A DNA stretch of 22,630 nt from Azolla pinnata (GCA_037176905.1 JBBBWG010007269.1:2824-25453), one strand, 5' to 3'; shown: positions 11,477 through 20,905, counted from the stretch's first letter. Numbers and translations are program-made. The notes: generated from the sequence alone by a model not told the origin.

Positions 11477-11785
11477 CTATGATCGATGGGCTTTTACGAT
11501 TCTAATCGAGACGCTTTGGTTTGTGAGGTGTGACGATGCAAGCAATTGGCTCTCTGCAGGAGCAAGATGGAAAAGCGATGAGGTCGAGGAACGATGGGCG
11601 GAGGAGATCGCCCAAAGATTCGATCTCGTAGATGTGGGCGAGATCTTAGCAAGAGAGAGAGAGAGAGAAAGGGCTTTTGGATTGGGCACCAGAGAGGTGG
11701 CAAGTCTCGGAAAAGTGTAGGCATAGATTGAAGAATCTGGTCTGGAAGCTTAGTGGGGGAACCATTGATGGAGAGCTTATATAAA
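11477..11785 (-). promoter_or_regulatory. Candidate minus-strand promoter and leader
   Basis: Read on the minus strand, telomere-motif repeats (11842-11892) are followed by a TTTATATAAGC box at ~11776-11785 and then by CT-rich sequence with Met codons near 11724 and 11689. This is the usual order of a plant telo-box promoter. Frames from those Met codons are 76 and 70 codons long, rich in Ser, Arg, Leu and Pro, and match no family I know. The TATA-like word is nearly palindromic, so either strand could use it. No downstream coding exon was found, so a gene is not claimed. Confidence 0.25.
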
Positions 11786-11841
11786 GAGTCGATGATCCGT
11801 ATCTACCCGATAAGATAGAGCACATTGGGTAGCGTCGGGTA

Positions 11842-11892
11842 TTTGGGTTTAGGGTTTTAGGGTTTTAGGGTATTGGGGTTTTAGGGTTTTAA
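11842..11892. repeat. Interstitial telomere-like repeat (TTTAGGG/TTTTAGGG)
   Basis: About six imperfect units: TTTGGG, TTTAGGG, TTTTAGGG, TTTTAGGG, TATTGGGG and TTTTAGGG. The plant telomere unit is TTTAGGG; the extra T and base changes show an old interstitial copy or a telo-box cluster of promoter type. It is far too short to be a chromosome end. Confidence 0.8.
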
Positions 11893-11989
11893 ACTGGCTG
11901 AGCTGAGGGCATTAAGGGGATATGTAGGTTTATGAAGAAGCAGGAGTGAAGCATTTCAACACAAAGCATTTGATCACATCTACGCATGT

Positions 11990-12265
11990 TTGCAGAGCTT
12001 GGATTGGATCGGATCTGACCAAGCTTGACCAGACCGGATTAGATCGCCGAGAAGCCTATACGACTGGACCATCCCTCGAAGCATGGACTTGGATGCTGTG
12101 ATCGGATGAATGACCCTTCAACATAGGCATTCTTGATCGGATCATTTCGAAGCTTGAATCGGTAAGATTTGAGTAGAGTGAAGCGGATCGGATCGGATCA
12201 ATTTGGAAGCCCATTCCATAGCATCGTTTGGGCCGTCTGCAGTTGAGGCAGGTTTGGATCGATGA
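11990..12265. other. GATC/GGATCG-rich intergenic stretch
   Basis: Words of the GGATTGGATCGGATC type recur (for example around 12000-12045 and 12183-12200), mixed with TTGACCAGA-like blocks. They give a loosely repetitive, palindrome-rich sequence. No open frame or known element is recognised. Confidence 0.4.
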
Positions 12266-12340
12266 CATGCATCGGCACATGGAATTTTGAAGCCTATATT
12301 GAGGTCAGCTGAGCAGAGTACTCATGTTGGGTTTCCCAGC

Positions 12341-12625
12341 ACCACCACCATCATCATCATCATCATCACCATCATCATCACCACCACCACCATCATCACC
12401 ATCACCACTGCCGTCATCGTCATCGTTGTCGTTGTTGCCGTTGTCGTCATCATCATCACCATCATCAACATCATCACTGTCATTAGCATCAGCATCAACA
12501 TCATCACCACCACCACCATCATTGCAATCAAGTGCTCCATCCCCATCCCCATCCCCATCATCATTGCTTGAATCAACATCATCCTCACCATCCTCACCAT
12601 CACCATCCTCACCATCACCATCACC

Positions 12626-12666
<41 letters not shown>

Positions 12667-12690
12667 CATCATCCTCATCAGCACCACCAG
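12341..12690. repeat. CAT/CAC trinucleotide array in the leader of the GDU-like gene
   Basis: An imperfect (CAT)n array with CAC, CGT and CCT variants. Every frame stays open through it: Pro/Ser in one + frame, His in another, Asp/Glu or Met on the minus strand. The + frame joined to the GDU-like protein would add 126 residues of almost pure Ser/Pro from an ATG at 12324. I treat the array as probable 5' UTR or a possible Ser/Pro-rich N-terminal extension. Confidence 0.9.
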
Positions 12691-12701
12691 AACCTTCCTG
12701 C

Positions 12702-13707
12702 ATGGCATCCGCCGCGAGCCCGGCAATGGCGGCGGCGACGCCACATGGCGCGCTCCCATTGGGCACGGGCGGGGCGGTGATCGGGATCCTCTTCGCCGCC
12801 GCCGCCGCCTCCTTGTGCTTCCATTGCGCGAAGATGAAGAGGAAGCTGCGATCGATGTGTGCTACGGCTACTTCTAGTACCATTATTGATCATGGAGAGG
12901 GAGATCGACATCAGCATGATGCTCGCGATCCCCGCGACGATCATCATGATCGTGATCGAATCGGCGCCGCTGATGTGCCCACGGCGATGATGGTGATGAT
13001 GAATGGCCGCATGATGCCGATGATCTTCCCCGATCCTCGCGTGGCCCATCATCCCCATCACCAGCATCTCTTCGCTGATTTCGCCATTGATCCAGCCATG
13101 ATCCATCATCAACATCATCAGCCTCAGCATCAGCCTCAGCCTCAGCATCAGCATCGTCATCATCATCATCATCGTCACCAGCCGCCTGATTCCCGACGCA
13201 TCGCCGCATTCGATCCGCCGCCTCGCCCGCCCGTAGCTGCCCTCGATGCTAATCATCTCCGTTCGGTAATCATTTAGTTTGATCATTCCATCTTGGGTGC
13301 CCTCGAATCATTCGCTATTAATTTAGGCGCCCTGTGTCTTTTATTCTCCGTCTGGTAATTAGTTAGATCATTTCGTATTGGCCAATCATCCGCTAATAAT
13401 TAGGTGTTCAGGGACTCAGTCGACGTTAGACTCCATTCCGTAATTAGTTTGATCCGACGCTAATGATTCGGTGTTCTGGATCTTGATTGTCTCATCGAGT
13501 CGATATTTGCTGTTTGATCGACAGGCTTATCACAACCCGCCCATCGTGCTCATGGCCGGCGAGAGCTTTCCTCGCTTCATAGCCTTCCCGAGCCCTTTGC
13601 ATCGATCGTCTCCGGCGTCATCGAAGCATCGGGGAGAAGAAGCGGGTGATGGCATTGATGATTCAGATGTCAGATCGGATCACATCAAACTCGATATAAT
13701 ACTCTGA
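12702..13707 (+). CDS. GDU: GLUTAMINE DUMPER (GDU)-like single-pass membrane protein
   Basis: Two exons, 12702-13265 and 13525-13707, joined in phase 0 by a GT-AG intron, give 248 codons. GDU proteins are small plant-specific membrane proteins that alter amino-acid export; the Arabidopsis family has one transmembrane helix and a cytosolic VIMAG motif that binds the ubiquitin ligase LOG2. Here a short Ala-rich N-terminus is followed by a hydrophobic helix (~18-43, containing GGAVIGILFAAAAASLCF) and a KMKRK stop-transfer cluster. A long Met/Asp/His/Gln-rich linker follows. Exon 2 begins with PPIVLMAGESFPRFIAFPSP (from ~193), matching the VIMAG block in order and context with Leu for Ile. The ATG at 12702 was chosen because it places the helix near the N-terminus as in the family. 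An in-frame ATG at 12324 would add 126 Ser/Pro residues. The linker is much longer than in Arabidopsis members and partly microsatellite-derived. Confidence 0.7.
13099..13188. repeat. CAT/CAG trinucleotide run coding for the His/Gln-rich linker
   Basis: Inside exon 1 of the GDU-like gene, CATCAT, CAGCCTCAG and CATCGTCAT words encode an interrupted His/Gln/Pro/Arg tract ending just before the PPDSRR segment. It resembles the larger array upstream in composition, so microsatellite growth probably lengthened the linker. Confidence 0.75.
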
Positions 13708-14151
13708 TCGTGCAATCGTCCAATTATATGATTATCTGGCGAGGAACACGATGATCGCGCTCGAATTGCCTCTTTGGTGGCGGATCATCAAAAAACAAGA
13801 CAAACGATAAATGATATATGAGCGGTGGCGCTAATGTACTGCGCGATATGAAGATTAGAAGGGGTGAAGCTATAGACTAGGATCATGATCGTGATCATCA
13901 ATCAGTCAGCATGAATATTTTCATCGCATGCTTGCCCACGTCGAGGTGTGATTAGCATCAAATCAACCCATTGATTACGGTTTGCCGTGTTAATATGTCG
14001 GCATGATACTTGCTTCAAATCACATGCTCTCGTGTAACTCTTGAAATCGCCCAATTAGACAAGCTATTGATTAAATCAGTTAGTTTCTTTGATTAAATCA
14101 ATTATATGTGCCATGTCTTAAGAGCATTAAGCCATGCAACATCATAACTAT
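13708..14151. other. Intergenic stretch, no gene seen
   Basis: About 440 bp downstream of the GDU-like stop codon. It should hold the 3' UTR. ATCATGATCGTGATCAT near 13881-13897 is a short GATC-type imperfect palindrome. Nothing else was recognised. Confidence 0.5.
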
Positions 14152-14544
14152 TCAATAATGTTCTCGACGTTTATGCCGTTGATTAGGGCCTAATTTCATA
14201 GGAATTACTGTCATTCGATGCATGTCATGAAAATCGGGTTTTGCCAGCTTAAAACAGTGCTCGGAAATAGCTAATTTAGCTACACGCAATTCGTTATCAA
14301 CAACTTCTCCGCTAGTTGAGTTAGTGTTTCCAGTCTCATGCTCAGAGCCGAGGAATGTACCGAGACACTCGATGAAGGACGTGTTAAAACGTTGATCCAA
14401 AAGATAATGGTCATATGAGCACACATATTTCGTGTTCGAATTGGTCAAGACCGAGCCAATACATCGATGCGGTTTGTGATCTGCACATCCATCGATCGGC
14501 GTGATCAAAGTCTGATAATATCGAACGCAAACGATGTTGTACAC
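14152..14544 (-). CDS. Unrecognised 130-codon ORF (doubtful gene)
   Basis: An open minus-strand frame of 130 codons in otherwise gene-poor DNA, with six Cys, no signal peptide, no membrane segment and no motif I know. Composition is not low-complexity, which separates it from the repeat-derived frames elsewhere. It could be a small lineage-specific gene, an exon fragment of a decayed gene or chance. The sequence alone does not decide. Confidence 0.2.
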   Translation of the reverse strand: MYNIVCVRYYQTLITPIDGCADHKPHRCIGSVLTNSNTKYVCSYDHYLLDQRFNTSFIECLGTFLGSEHETGNTNSTSGEVVDNELRVAKLAISEHCFKLAKPDFHDMHRMTVIPMKLGPNQRHKRREHY

Positions 14545-14624
14545 AGACGGGGCCTTGGCGAATGAATGATCAGCTGCAATAGAGTCTCTTCTGCGTCGAC
14601 AGAACCGAATACCGATTCAGGCCG

Positions 14625-15046
14625 GGATCCTTTATCCACAATGGCCCGCCCGGCACAGTACCGATTCAATTGAGAGAGCCTCGTGCCCCTTTATCCGCAG
14701 TGGCAATTTCAACTCTAAACCCTAAACCCTGGCACAGTACCAGACAACGCACATGAACACCAGAAAAGCATCTTCTCTTTCGCGACGTGGCCAATTTCAA
14801 CTCGTAGGGCTCCGGAACGGAGACGGAAACAGAACAGAACTGAGCAGAGCTGAGCAGAAGCGAACTGAAGGAAATCGAACCGAAAATAAGAGAACGCGAA
14901 ACATCTTCTCTACGAAAAACCTAAATGAACGATGCCAGAAGCATCTCCTCTCTTTTGCAGTGTGGGAAATTCAACTCCAGAACAGAACAGAACTGAAGAA
15001 AACAGAAGAAAACAGAACAGAACAAAACAGAAGAAAACAGAAGAAA
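14625..15046. repeat. Direct repeats and GAACAGAA-rich tract upstream of ACX1
   Basis: Several duplicated blocks. GGCACAGTACC occurs at ~14651 and ~14731, and CTTTATCCRCARTGGC at ~14629 and ~14690. A block reading CCAGAARCATCTYCTCT followed by GTGG..AATTTCAACTC or similar occurs at ~14761 and ~14935. Each copy of the last block is followed by a run of GAACAGAACTGA and CAGAAGAAAA words (14826-14885 and 14977-15046). It looks like local duplication with later slippage and does not encode a plausible protein. Confidence 0.65.
14717..14730. promoter_or_regulatory. Telo-box, two units (AAACCCTAAACCCT)
   Basis: A perfect double AAACCCT motif ~515 bp upstream of the ACX1 start. Telo-boxes are common promoter elements in plants, mostly in translation and growth genes. 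A role for ACX1 is inference only, because the distance is large and intervening repeats make the transcription start unclear. Confidence 0.45.
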
Positions 15047-15244
15047 CTAAAAATGCACAGTAAAAATTATACACAAGACCTTTTCTTCTTCGTCTTCTCT
15101 GTACTCAGAATTCGCCCACGTGCGCCTTTTCGTCTTCCTCCACGGACAGATGCTCCCCCTCTTCTTCTTCTTCTTCGATCTCCATTCCTTCAGCTCGAGC
15201 TCATCTGTGCTTGCGTCCGTGTGCCTGCTCCTGCATCCTGATCC

Positions 15245-15651
15245 ATGGCGGAGGCGGTGCACAGCTCCTCCCTCAGCCTCGAGCGGGAGAACCCCGACTT
15301 CGACTTGGACGCCATGAAGGTCGCCTTCTGGGGCGGCCTTCCCAACTTCGAGATCGTCAAACGCCTCTCCTCGCTCGTCGCATCGGATCCCGTGGGTGCT
15401 CTCCCGTGTCTCTGTATGTGTGCGGAAGCGATAGTCGTTGCGAATTTTTGTGTATCCGCTTGTCTCTGCAAACGATTGTCTACACGTAAGAGCATGTGTT
15501 TGTGTGTGTGTATGTATACGTGTGTGGGTATGGATTACAGAGACAAGTAGATGCACAAAATCGCAATGCGTAAGCGATGGTCATTGCGATTTTGTGTATA
15601 TACTTGTCTCTTTAAACCATTGTGTACACGTAAGAGCATGCATAACGGGTA

Positions 15652-15682
<31 letters not shown>

Positions 15683-18600
15683 GTATATGGGTGTGGCTAT
15701 GTGTATGTGGACGAGTGTGGACGAGTGTGGGTATGTATAATATGCAAACAGCTGCAGCTGTTTGCGTATGTGTATAATATGCAAGCAGCTGCACCTATTT
15801 GTGTATGTGTGCACTTGGGATGTATGCATCTATGTGGTGCTCTAAGAAAATGGGAAATTATGTTTTTGATCGTAGCTGTGTATCTCTATACATATATGCG
15901 TGCATATGCAATTTTGTGTAATGTGTGTGAGTTTGTGTGTGTGGTGTATATACATATATGCCATTCATATGTCTCTCAGTGTTGATCAAGATTTTGCCTT
16001 TTGATATATTGTATACTTGCTTCAACGATAGTGAGTGTGTAATATTGTTGGCAAGGATACCTTGCATCATTTGTCGCTGACTCTCTTATCCGTTGGGTGT
16101 ATAGCATTGCGAATGCATGCCTCTCTTGTTTCCACCATTATGATATCGCTGAAAGAAGAAGAATAAGATATTGATGCTTATTCAAGCATCTGTTTCTTTT
16201 GGCATTTATCAACAACATCGATCTCTATGTTTTCAGGCACCATTGTTTTTGAGAAAAGTGATCTGATGGAATTTTCAGGTCTTCAAGAGAGACAACCGAG
16301 TAAATTTAACACGAAAAGAGCTTATCAAAAGTGGACTAAGGAAAGCTGCACATGCCAGAAAAATCGTAGTAAAGCACGGTCTTTCAGGTAAGCTTTACCA
16401 CCATTGTATTTCTACCCCACACTTTTCATATCTTAACCTTTTTACCTTGACATGTGAAGTTATGGTGTATAACATTGTCCAAAACTACCAGTGGAGTGAG
16501 GGATCGTCCAGCAGATGAATCTTTTATCATCATTATGAAGGGTTTGATAGGAGAGATAGAACTGATTCATCATGGATTTTTCATGCTCATTTTACCTGAG
16601 TTTTGATATCCTTATCATACTTGAACCATACTTCTGGTTCTCGGAATTCTCTTAATGTAGTCATGTAATGTGCAAGAATTGTAAGCCACAAGTACTCTTA
16701 TCGTATATTACTTTCTCTTGTTCATTGGTTGAGGTTCTAATATGGGCCATTTAAACCTTGCAGATAGAGAGGCATTTCTGCTGAGGATCTTCATCGATGA
16801 ACGGTCATATGCTGATCTTCATTGGGTATGCACTTTATTGTTCACTTTAGTTTGAATAAAGAATGCCTTAAATAATTTAATTTCAAGTGTTATGCGGGCA
16901 CCAATAAACTAAGACAGTCACATGTAATTTCTTTGTAGAACATGTTCGTACCAGTTATTGAAGGCCAGGCGACAGCGGAACAGCAGAAGTACTGGCTACC
17001 GCTTGCCAGAAGAATGGAAATAATTGGATGCTATGCTCAAACTGAGCTTGGTCACGGTTCAAATGTCAAAGGACTGGAAACTATTGCAACATTCAATCCC
17101 TTAAAAGATGAATTTGTTCTTCAAAGTCCAACGATCTCCTCTACTAAGGTATTGAGTTTCCCCGATCACTTTTTCTTTTCGAATTTGTAACTGTGTTCAT
17201 TCATCGTCATGCTGATAGTATCCTTTCTATGCCTCAAGTGGTGGCCTGGAGGTCTAGGCTATGTAGCAACCCATGCTGTGGTTCAGGCAAGGCTTATAAT
17301 TGGGGAAAAGGACTATGGCATACATGGTATGCATAATTTGTTATGCGTAATGTGAATATGATGCTTTCTTATGTGTAAACCCTCAGCTGCATGATACGAT
17401 TCTAATGGATGAGATAATCTATACCAAATGAAATCAAGTCTTCAAATAATAACAGATAGATTGGCTACTATAGCTTTTATTGTGCAGCTTCGTAGTTTGG
17501 AAAACCATTCAACATTGCCGGGAATCGTCATAGGAGATATTGGTTTAAAATTCGGCAATGGAGGAAACAATTCAGTGGACAATGGCTTTATGCGTTTCAA
17601 CTCAGTTTGCATACCTCGGAAAAACATGCTGATGAGGTGAGTTAGGTTTATAGATTATACAATTTTTGTTCCTGTTATGAAGCATTGCAATCATGGGAAG
17701 CTTTTGCTCATGTTTCCATCATTAACACCTTTAACCAAGAGAAAAGCTTCCGACTTTTATTAGTGTATAGCATATTTGCCACATGAGGTGAGTTAGGTCG
17801 GAGGCAATAATGGACTTGGAAATAAAATTTGCATCTGCAAAAACGAAGAAAAGTACAATTTTGCTATATAAATAGATGGCCTACATGTTCAAATGAGGAA
17901 TCATGCTAGTGACTTGAGATTTAAGTGTTGATTAAAGTTTGGATCCTCTCTGCGTAAGTCACCATATATCTATCTATTTAAAGCCGAGGTTCCAGGACCT
18001 CAGAGTGAAAAAAATTCTGTTGTAATCCATCGTCATAACCAGTTTGGAGAAGCAATCTAGTATGTGGATTTCATGATTAATTCACTGTTTACGTTGCACT
18101 GACTCTCGGATGCATCCTGTTGAACATTATTGGATAATACAACTTATGTCTTAGTGGGAACTTTTTTGTCTGGTAAGAATGGCAGAAGTTACAAAAGAAG
18201 GGGAATACAAAAGATCTGGTGTACCTCAGCAGATATTGTATGGAGGTATGGTGGCAGCAAGAGAGATCATTATTGCAGAAGCTGCAGTCTGTTTGTCACG
18301 TGCTGTGACGATTGCAGTGCGGTATAGCGCCATCAGAAGACAATTTGGCTTAAATGAGGAAATGCAGGAACTGCAGGTTAAAGGATTTAATATGTGAACT
18401 GACAACAAGTTCTGCATTAGCATATTTCACCCTTAAAATTTCATCATGTTAAGAATGACGTTTTTTAGGCAATGGTATCAGTGGAGTCATGGTAAAGCAT
18501 TATTTTAGGAGAAACATGTAGTGTGGATAACGTATTGTTATAAACTTTGCATTTCAGCTATGTCACATTACCTAGCATATTTTTAATTATTCTGATAAAC

Positions 18601-20829
18601 TTTTTTTTCTATCCATTTATATAACTTCGTACATTCGTCACATCTTTTCAGGTGCTCGACTATGCTACACAACAACAAAGACTCTTTCCTTTGCTAGCAT
18701 CAGTATATGCTTTCCAATTCGCCGCTCATTGGTTGCAATGGCTTTATGATGATGTACAAAGGCGGCTGAAAAAAAATGACTTCTCTACTTTACGAGAGAT
18801 TCACGTTTGTACGGCTGGTTTAAAAGCATTAACAACATCAGTGACAGCTGTAAGTTCCTATTGGACCTACATGAGCTTCTCACTACGAATAAGTCATTTT
18901 AATGGTCTCCTTGAAATAACTGCTGAGAATATTCTACTTTTACTGGCCTTTGAATGAAAATATTCACTGAAAATAGGTCACGTAACTTAATCCAGGATGG
19001 AATAGAAGAATGCAGAAAACTTTGTGGTGGCCATGGCTATCTCTGTTCAAGTGGATTGCCAGAGCTATATGCAGCCTATTTACCAGCCTGCACTTACGAG
19101 GGAGAGAACGTTATCTTATTTTCTGAGGTATCGAACTTTACAGAATGCAAAAAATAATCAGAAAATATACGTTGAGGTTGAATGGATTAGGAAATTGTCT
19201 GAAAGTAGACATATAATAATGGTATTAATCACTGTTTTTTAATAGGCTTTAAATAGTGAATACAAGTGTGAAAGATCAATCTGTCACTTAATAGAAAATA
19301 AAACATGTTAATCCAATCAGATATTGGTTTTTAGTTTTCGGTAAATCAGAAAGTTAACTGTGTGAAGGTATAGGGATATATACTGATATTTGAAAACTAA
19401 GGATGTAGACCTGTAATCTCTCGTTCATGAAAGTTTTTTGTTGTATTCTTCCTTGTATCGGAGGCATTTTATTTTCTCACGTGGACTGCACAACATTTAG
19501 GTTGGAAGAATTGTCCTAACGGTATACATAAACTATCTAGAAGGATCTCTCACCTCGGGCACAACAGCTTACATAAACAACTCAGCTAGCCTCAATAAGA
19601 ATCATTGCGCAGTGGTCAAAGGTACCTTCTTTCATTTATCTTAAGGCCTTTAAGAAAAAAGCAAAATAAATGTCAACATTGAATGAAATCTTGGAACCAT
19701 GTGAACTGGTTACTTCCATTAAATATGGGTTCTATGATTAATAGGAGAGGATTTCCTGGATGAATTGGTTATTTTGGACGCATTTGAGGCAAGGTCTTTG
19801 CGTTTAATTTGTCACTGTGCTGATAAAGTTGCTAAAATGCCGAATCTCAATGATGGTATGCCCTAGACATTTAAAGAAGGTAGATACTGTATCAGAACAA
19901 GATATAAAGTGTGCTCCTCTTGTTTTAGTGCAGGTCTTGCTGAATATGCAAACGATGTTGTTGCAATGGCAAAGGCACATTGTCAGCTCATTGTTATTTC
20001 AAAGTGAGGCTCGCACTAGTAAAAAGGGAAATCCAATTAATTTCCTATCATATTTCTCATTATTGGGTGTCTTGCATCATGTTAAGAAACGTGTTGGAAA
20101 GTAATCCCTTGCACAGCTTTCAACAATTCTGAAGCTAAGTTTCGGTAGACACTCGGGGCTCGACAGTTCAGTAAGAGATACATAATACGTGGTACTGTTC
20201 TAGGGTGATATGCACTCGGGCATAGTTAGTGACTAGGAGTGCTCCGTGATCACTTAAAGCGTTACATTGTACTTGTTTCTTGTTGTAATTTGACCAATAT
20301 TGTCAAGTATTTGAGCCATTGCCATGATAACTTGTAGGTTTGCGGATAAGCTCAAGGAAGATATCCCAGGAGCACAGGTGAAGCAACAGCTCAAACTCTT
20401 GTTCTTTGTCTACGCTCTTTCGTTGATAAAAGAGAACACGGGAGAGTTCCTCTCGGTCGGGTACATGACAACAAAGCAAGTGGAGCTAGCCAAGGAACAG
20501 CTCCGCATTCTATTCAAAAAGGTGGGGACCCCCATTTGATTTGGAAGCTGTTCGATTCGAGAGAGAAAAGCGATTCGATATTCGAACCTCTTCGATGCAA
20601 TTGATGGCGTGTTTGTGTGCAGATCCGGAAGAATGCGGTGCTTTTGGTGGATTCATTCAATCACACCGACCATTTCTTGGACTCCACATTGGGAAGCTAT
20701 GATGGGGATGCATACAACAGTTTGTTCAAAGAAGCGCTAAAGAGCCCGCTTAATGACGGAATAGTCGTCGATGGGTATGTCGAATACTTAAGGCCCTTCA
20801 TAAAGCAACAACTCCCATCCATGCTGTGA
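15245..20829 (+). CDS. ACX1: Peroxisomal acyl-CoA oxidase, ACX1 type
   Basis: Fourteen exons: 15245-15391, 16279-16387, 16764-16825, 16939-17148, 17239-17326, 17474-17636, 18178-18376, 18652-18849, 18996-19127, 19501-19621, 19745-19855, 19934-20003, 20338-20521 and 20623-20829. All introns are GT-AG and in frame, giving 666 codons against 664 for Arabidopsis ACX1. This FAD enzyme oxidises acyl-CoA to trans-2-enoyl-CoA with release of H2O2, the first step of peroxisomal beta-oxidation; ACX1 also acts on jasmonate precursors. Seen: [13 protein letters not shown] (exon 4, FAD/substrate site, QTE at ~140-142), WWPGGLG (177-183), [10 protein letters not shown] (exon 7), [15 protein letters not shown] (exon 8), [12 protein letters not shown] and CTYEGEN (exon 9) with the catalytic Glu at ~427, and DPLND-like SPLNDGIV near the C-terminus. 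It ends in PSML; SML fits a plant-type PTS1. The segment after [10 protein letters not shown] ([11 protein letters not shown]) departs from the usual LQLQVARFLMKT. Confidence 0.94.
15425..15640. repeat. Imperfect duplication in ACX1 intron 1
   Basis: About 70 bp beginning AAGCGATAGTCGTTGCGA and ending ACACGTAAGAGCATG (15425-15496) recurs in altered form at 15571-15640 (AAGCGATGGTCATTGCGA to ACACGTAAGAGCATG). The second copy forms the right half of a hairpin described separately. The first copy begins ~34 bp after the exon 1 donor site. Confidence 0.75.
15539..15611. repeat. Long hairpin in ACX1 intron 1
   Basis: AGAGACAAGTA (15539-15549) pairs with TACTTGTCTCT (15601-15611), and CACAAAATCGCAATG (15554-15568) pairs with CATTGCGATTTTGTG (15582-15596). 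The two arms are separated by a 4x4 internal mismatch and closed by a 13-nt loop. This gives 26 perfect base pairs in 73 bp. It could be a fold-back element remnant or a small hairpin RNA precursor; it is shorter than most plant miRNA precursors. Confidence 0.7.
15648..15692. repeat. GTATGT hexanucleotide microsatellite
   Basis: Six or more tandem GTATGT/GTATGTAT units in ACX1 intron 1, grading into further TGTG- and TATG-rich sequence up to ~15830. Confidence 0.85.
15731..15812. repeat. Tandem ~37-bp repeat holding a 22-bp perfect palindrome
   Basis: Two copies of a unit reading GTATGT(GT)ATAATATGCAA, then a CAGCTGCA core, then TTTGTGTATG or similar. In the first copy 15744-15765 is an exact palindrome centred on CTGCAG (arms GCAAACAGCTG and CAGCTGTTTGC). 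In the second copy the palindrome is broken (GCAAGCAGCTGCACC). Confidence 0.8.
17632..17798 (+). repeat. Exact 16-bp repeat of the exon 6 donor junction inside ACX1 intron 6
   Basis: ATGAGGTGAGTTAGGT occurs at 17632-17647, spanning the exon 6/intron boundary, and again at 17783-17798 inside the intron. The second copy is an intact potential 5' splice site. Its use would add 151 nt that begin with an in-frame TGA. Confidence 0.75.
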
Positions 20830-20899
20830 CAAGATTGATGGTGCCTTTCATACAAAACCATTTCGTGGCGTTTGATGATGAAATCGAACATGAAACATA

Positions 20900-20905
20900 A
20901 ATAAA
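20900..20905 (+). terminator. Polyadenylation signal AATAAA of ACX1
   Basis: AATAAA occurs 71 bp after the ACX1 stop codon and is followed ~18-25 bp later by an A-rich run. Plant signals are loose, so this is the best candidate and not proof of the cleavage site. Confidence 0.5.

Noticed and set aside
11842..11892. Considered as a true telomere end
   Set aside because: Only about six degenerate units, flanked by ordinary sequence with genes on both sides.
12305..12883. 192-codon minus-strand frame rich in Asp and Glu
   Set aside because: It is the complement of the CAT trinucleotide array; all frames stay open there and no non-repetitive domain follows.
15047..15556. 169-codon minus-strand frame opposite ACX1 exon 1
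   Set aside because: It is a shadow of the ACX1 first exon and flanking repeats; the + strand frame has clear family identity.
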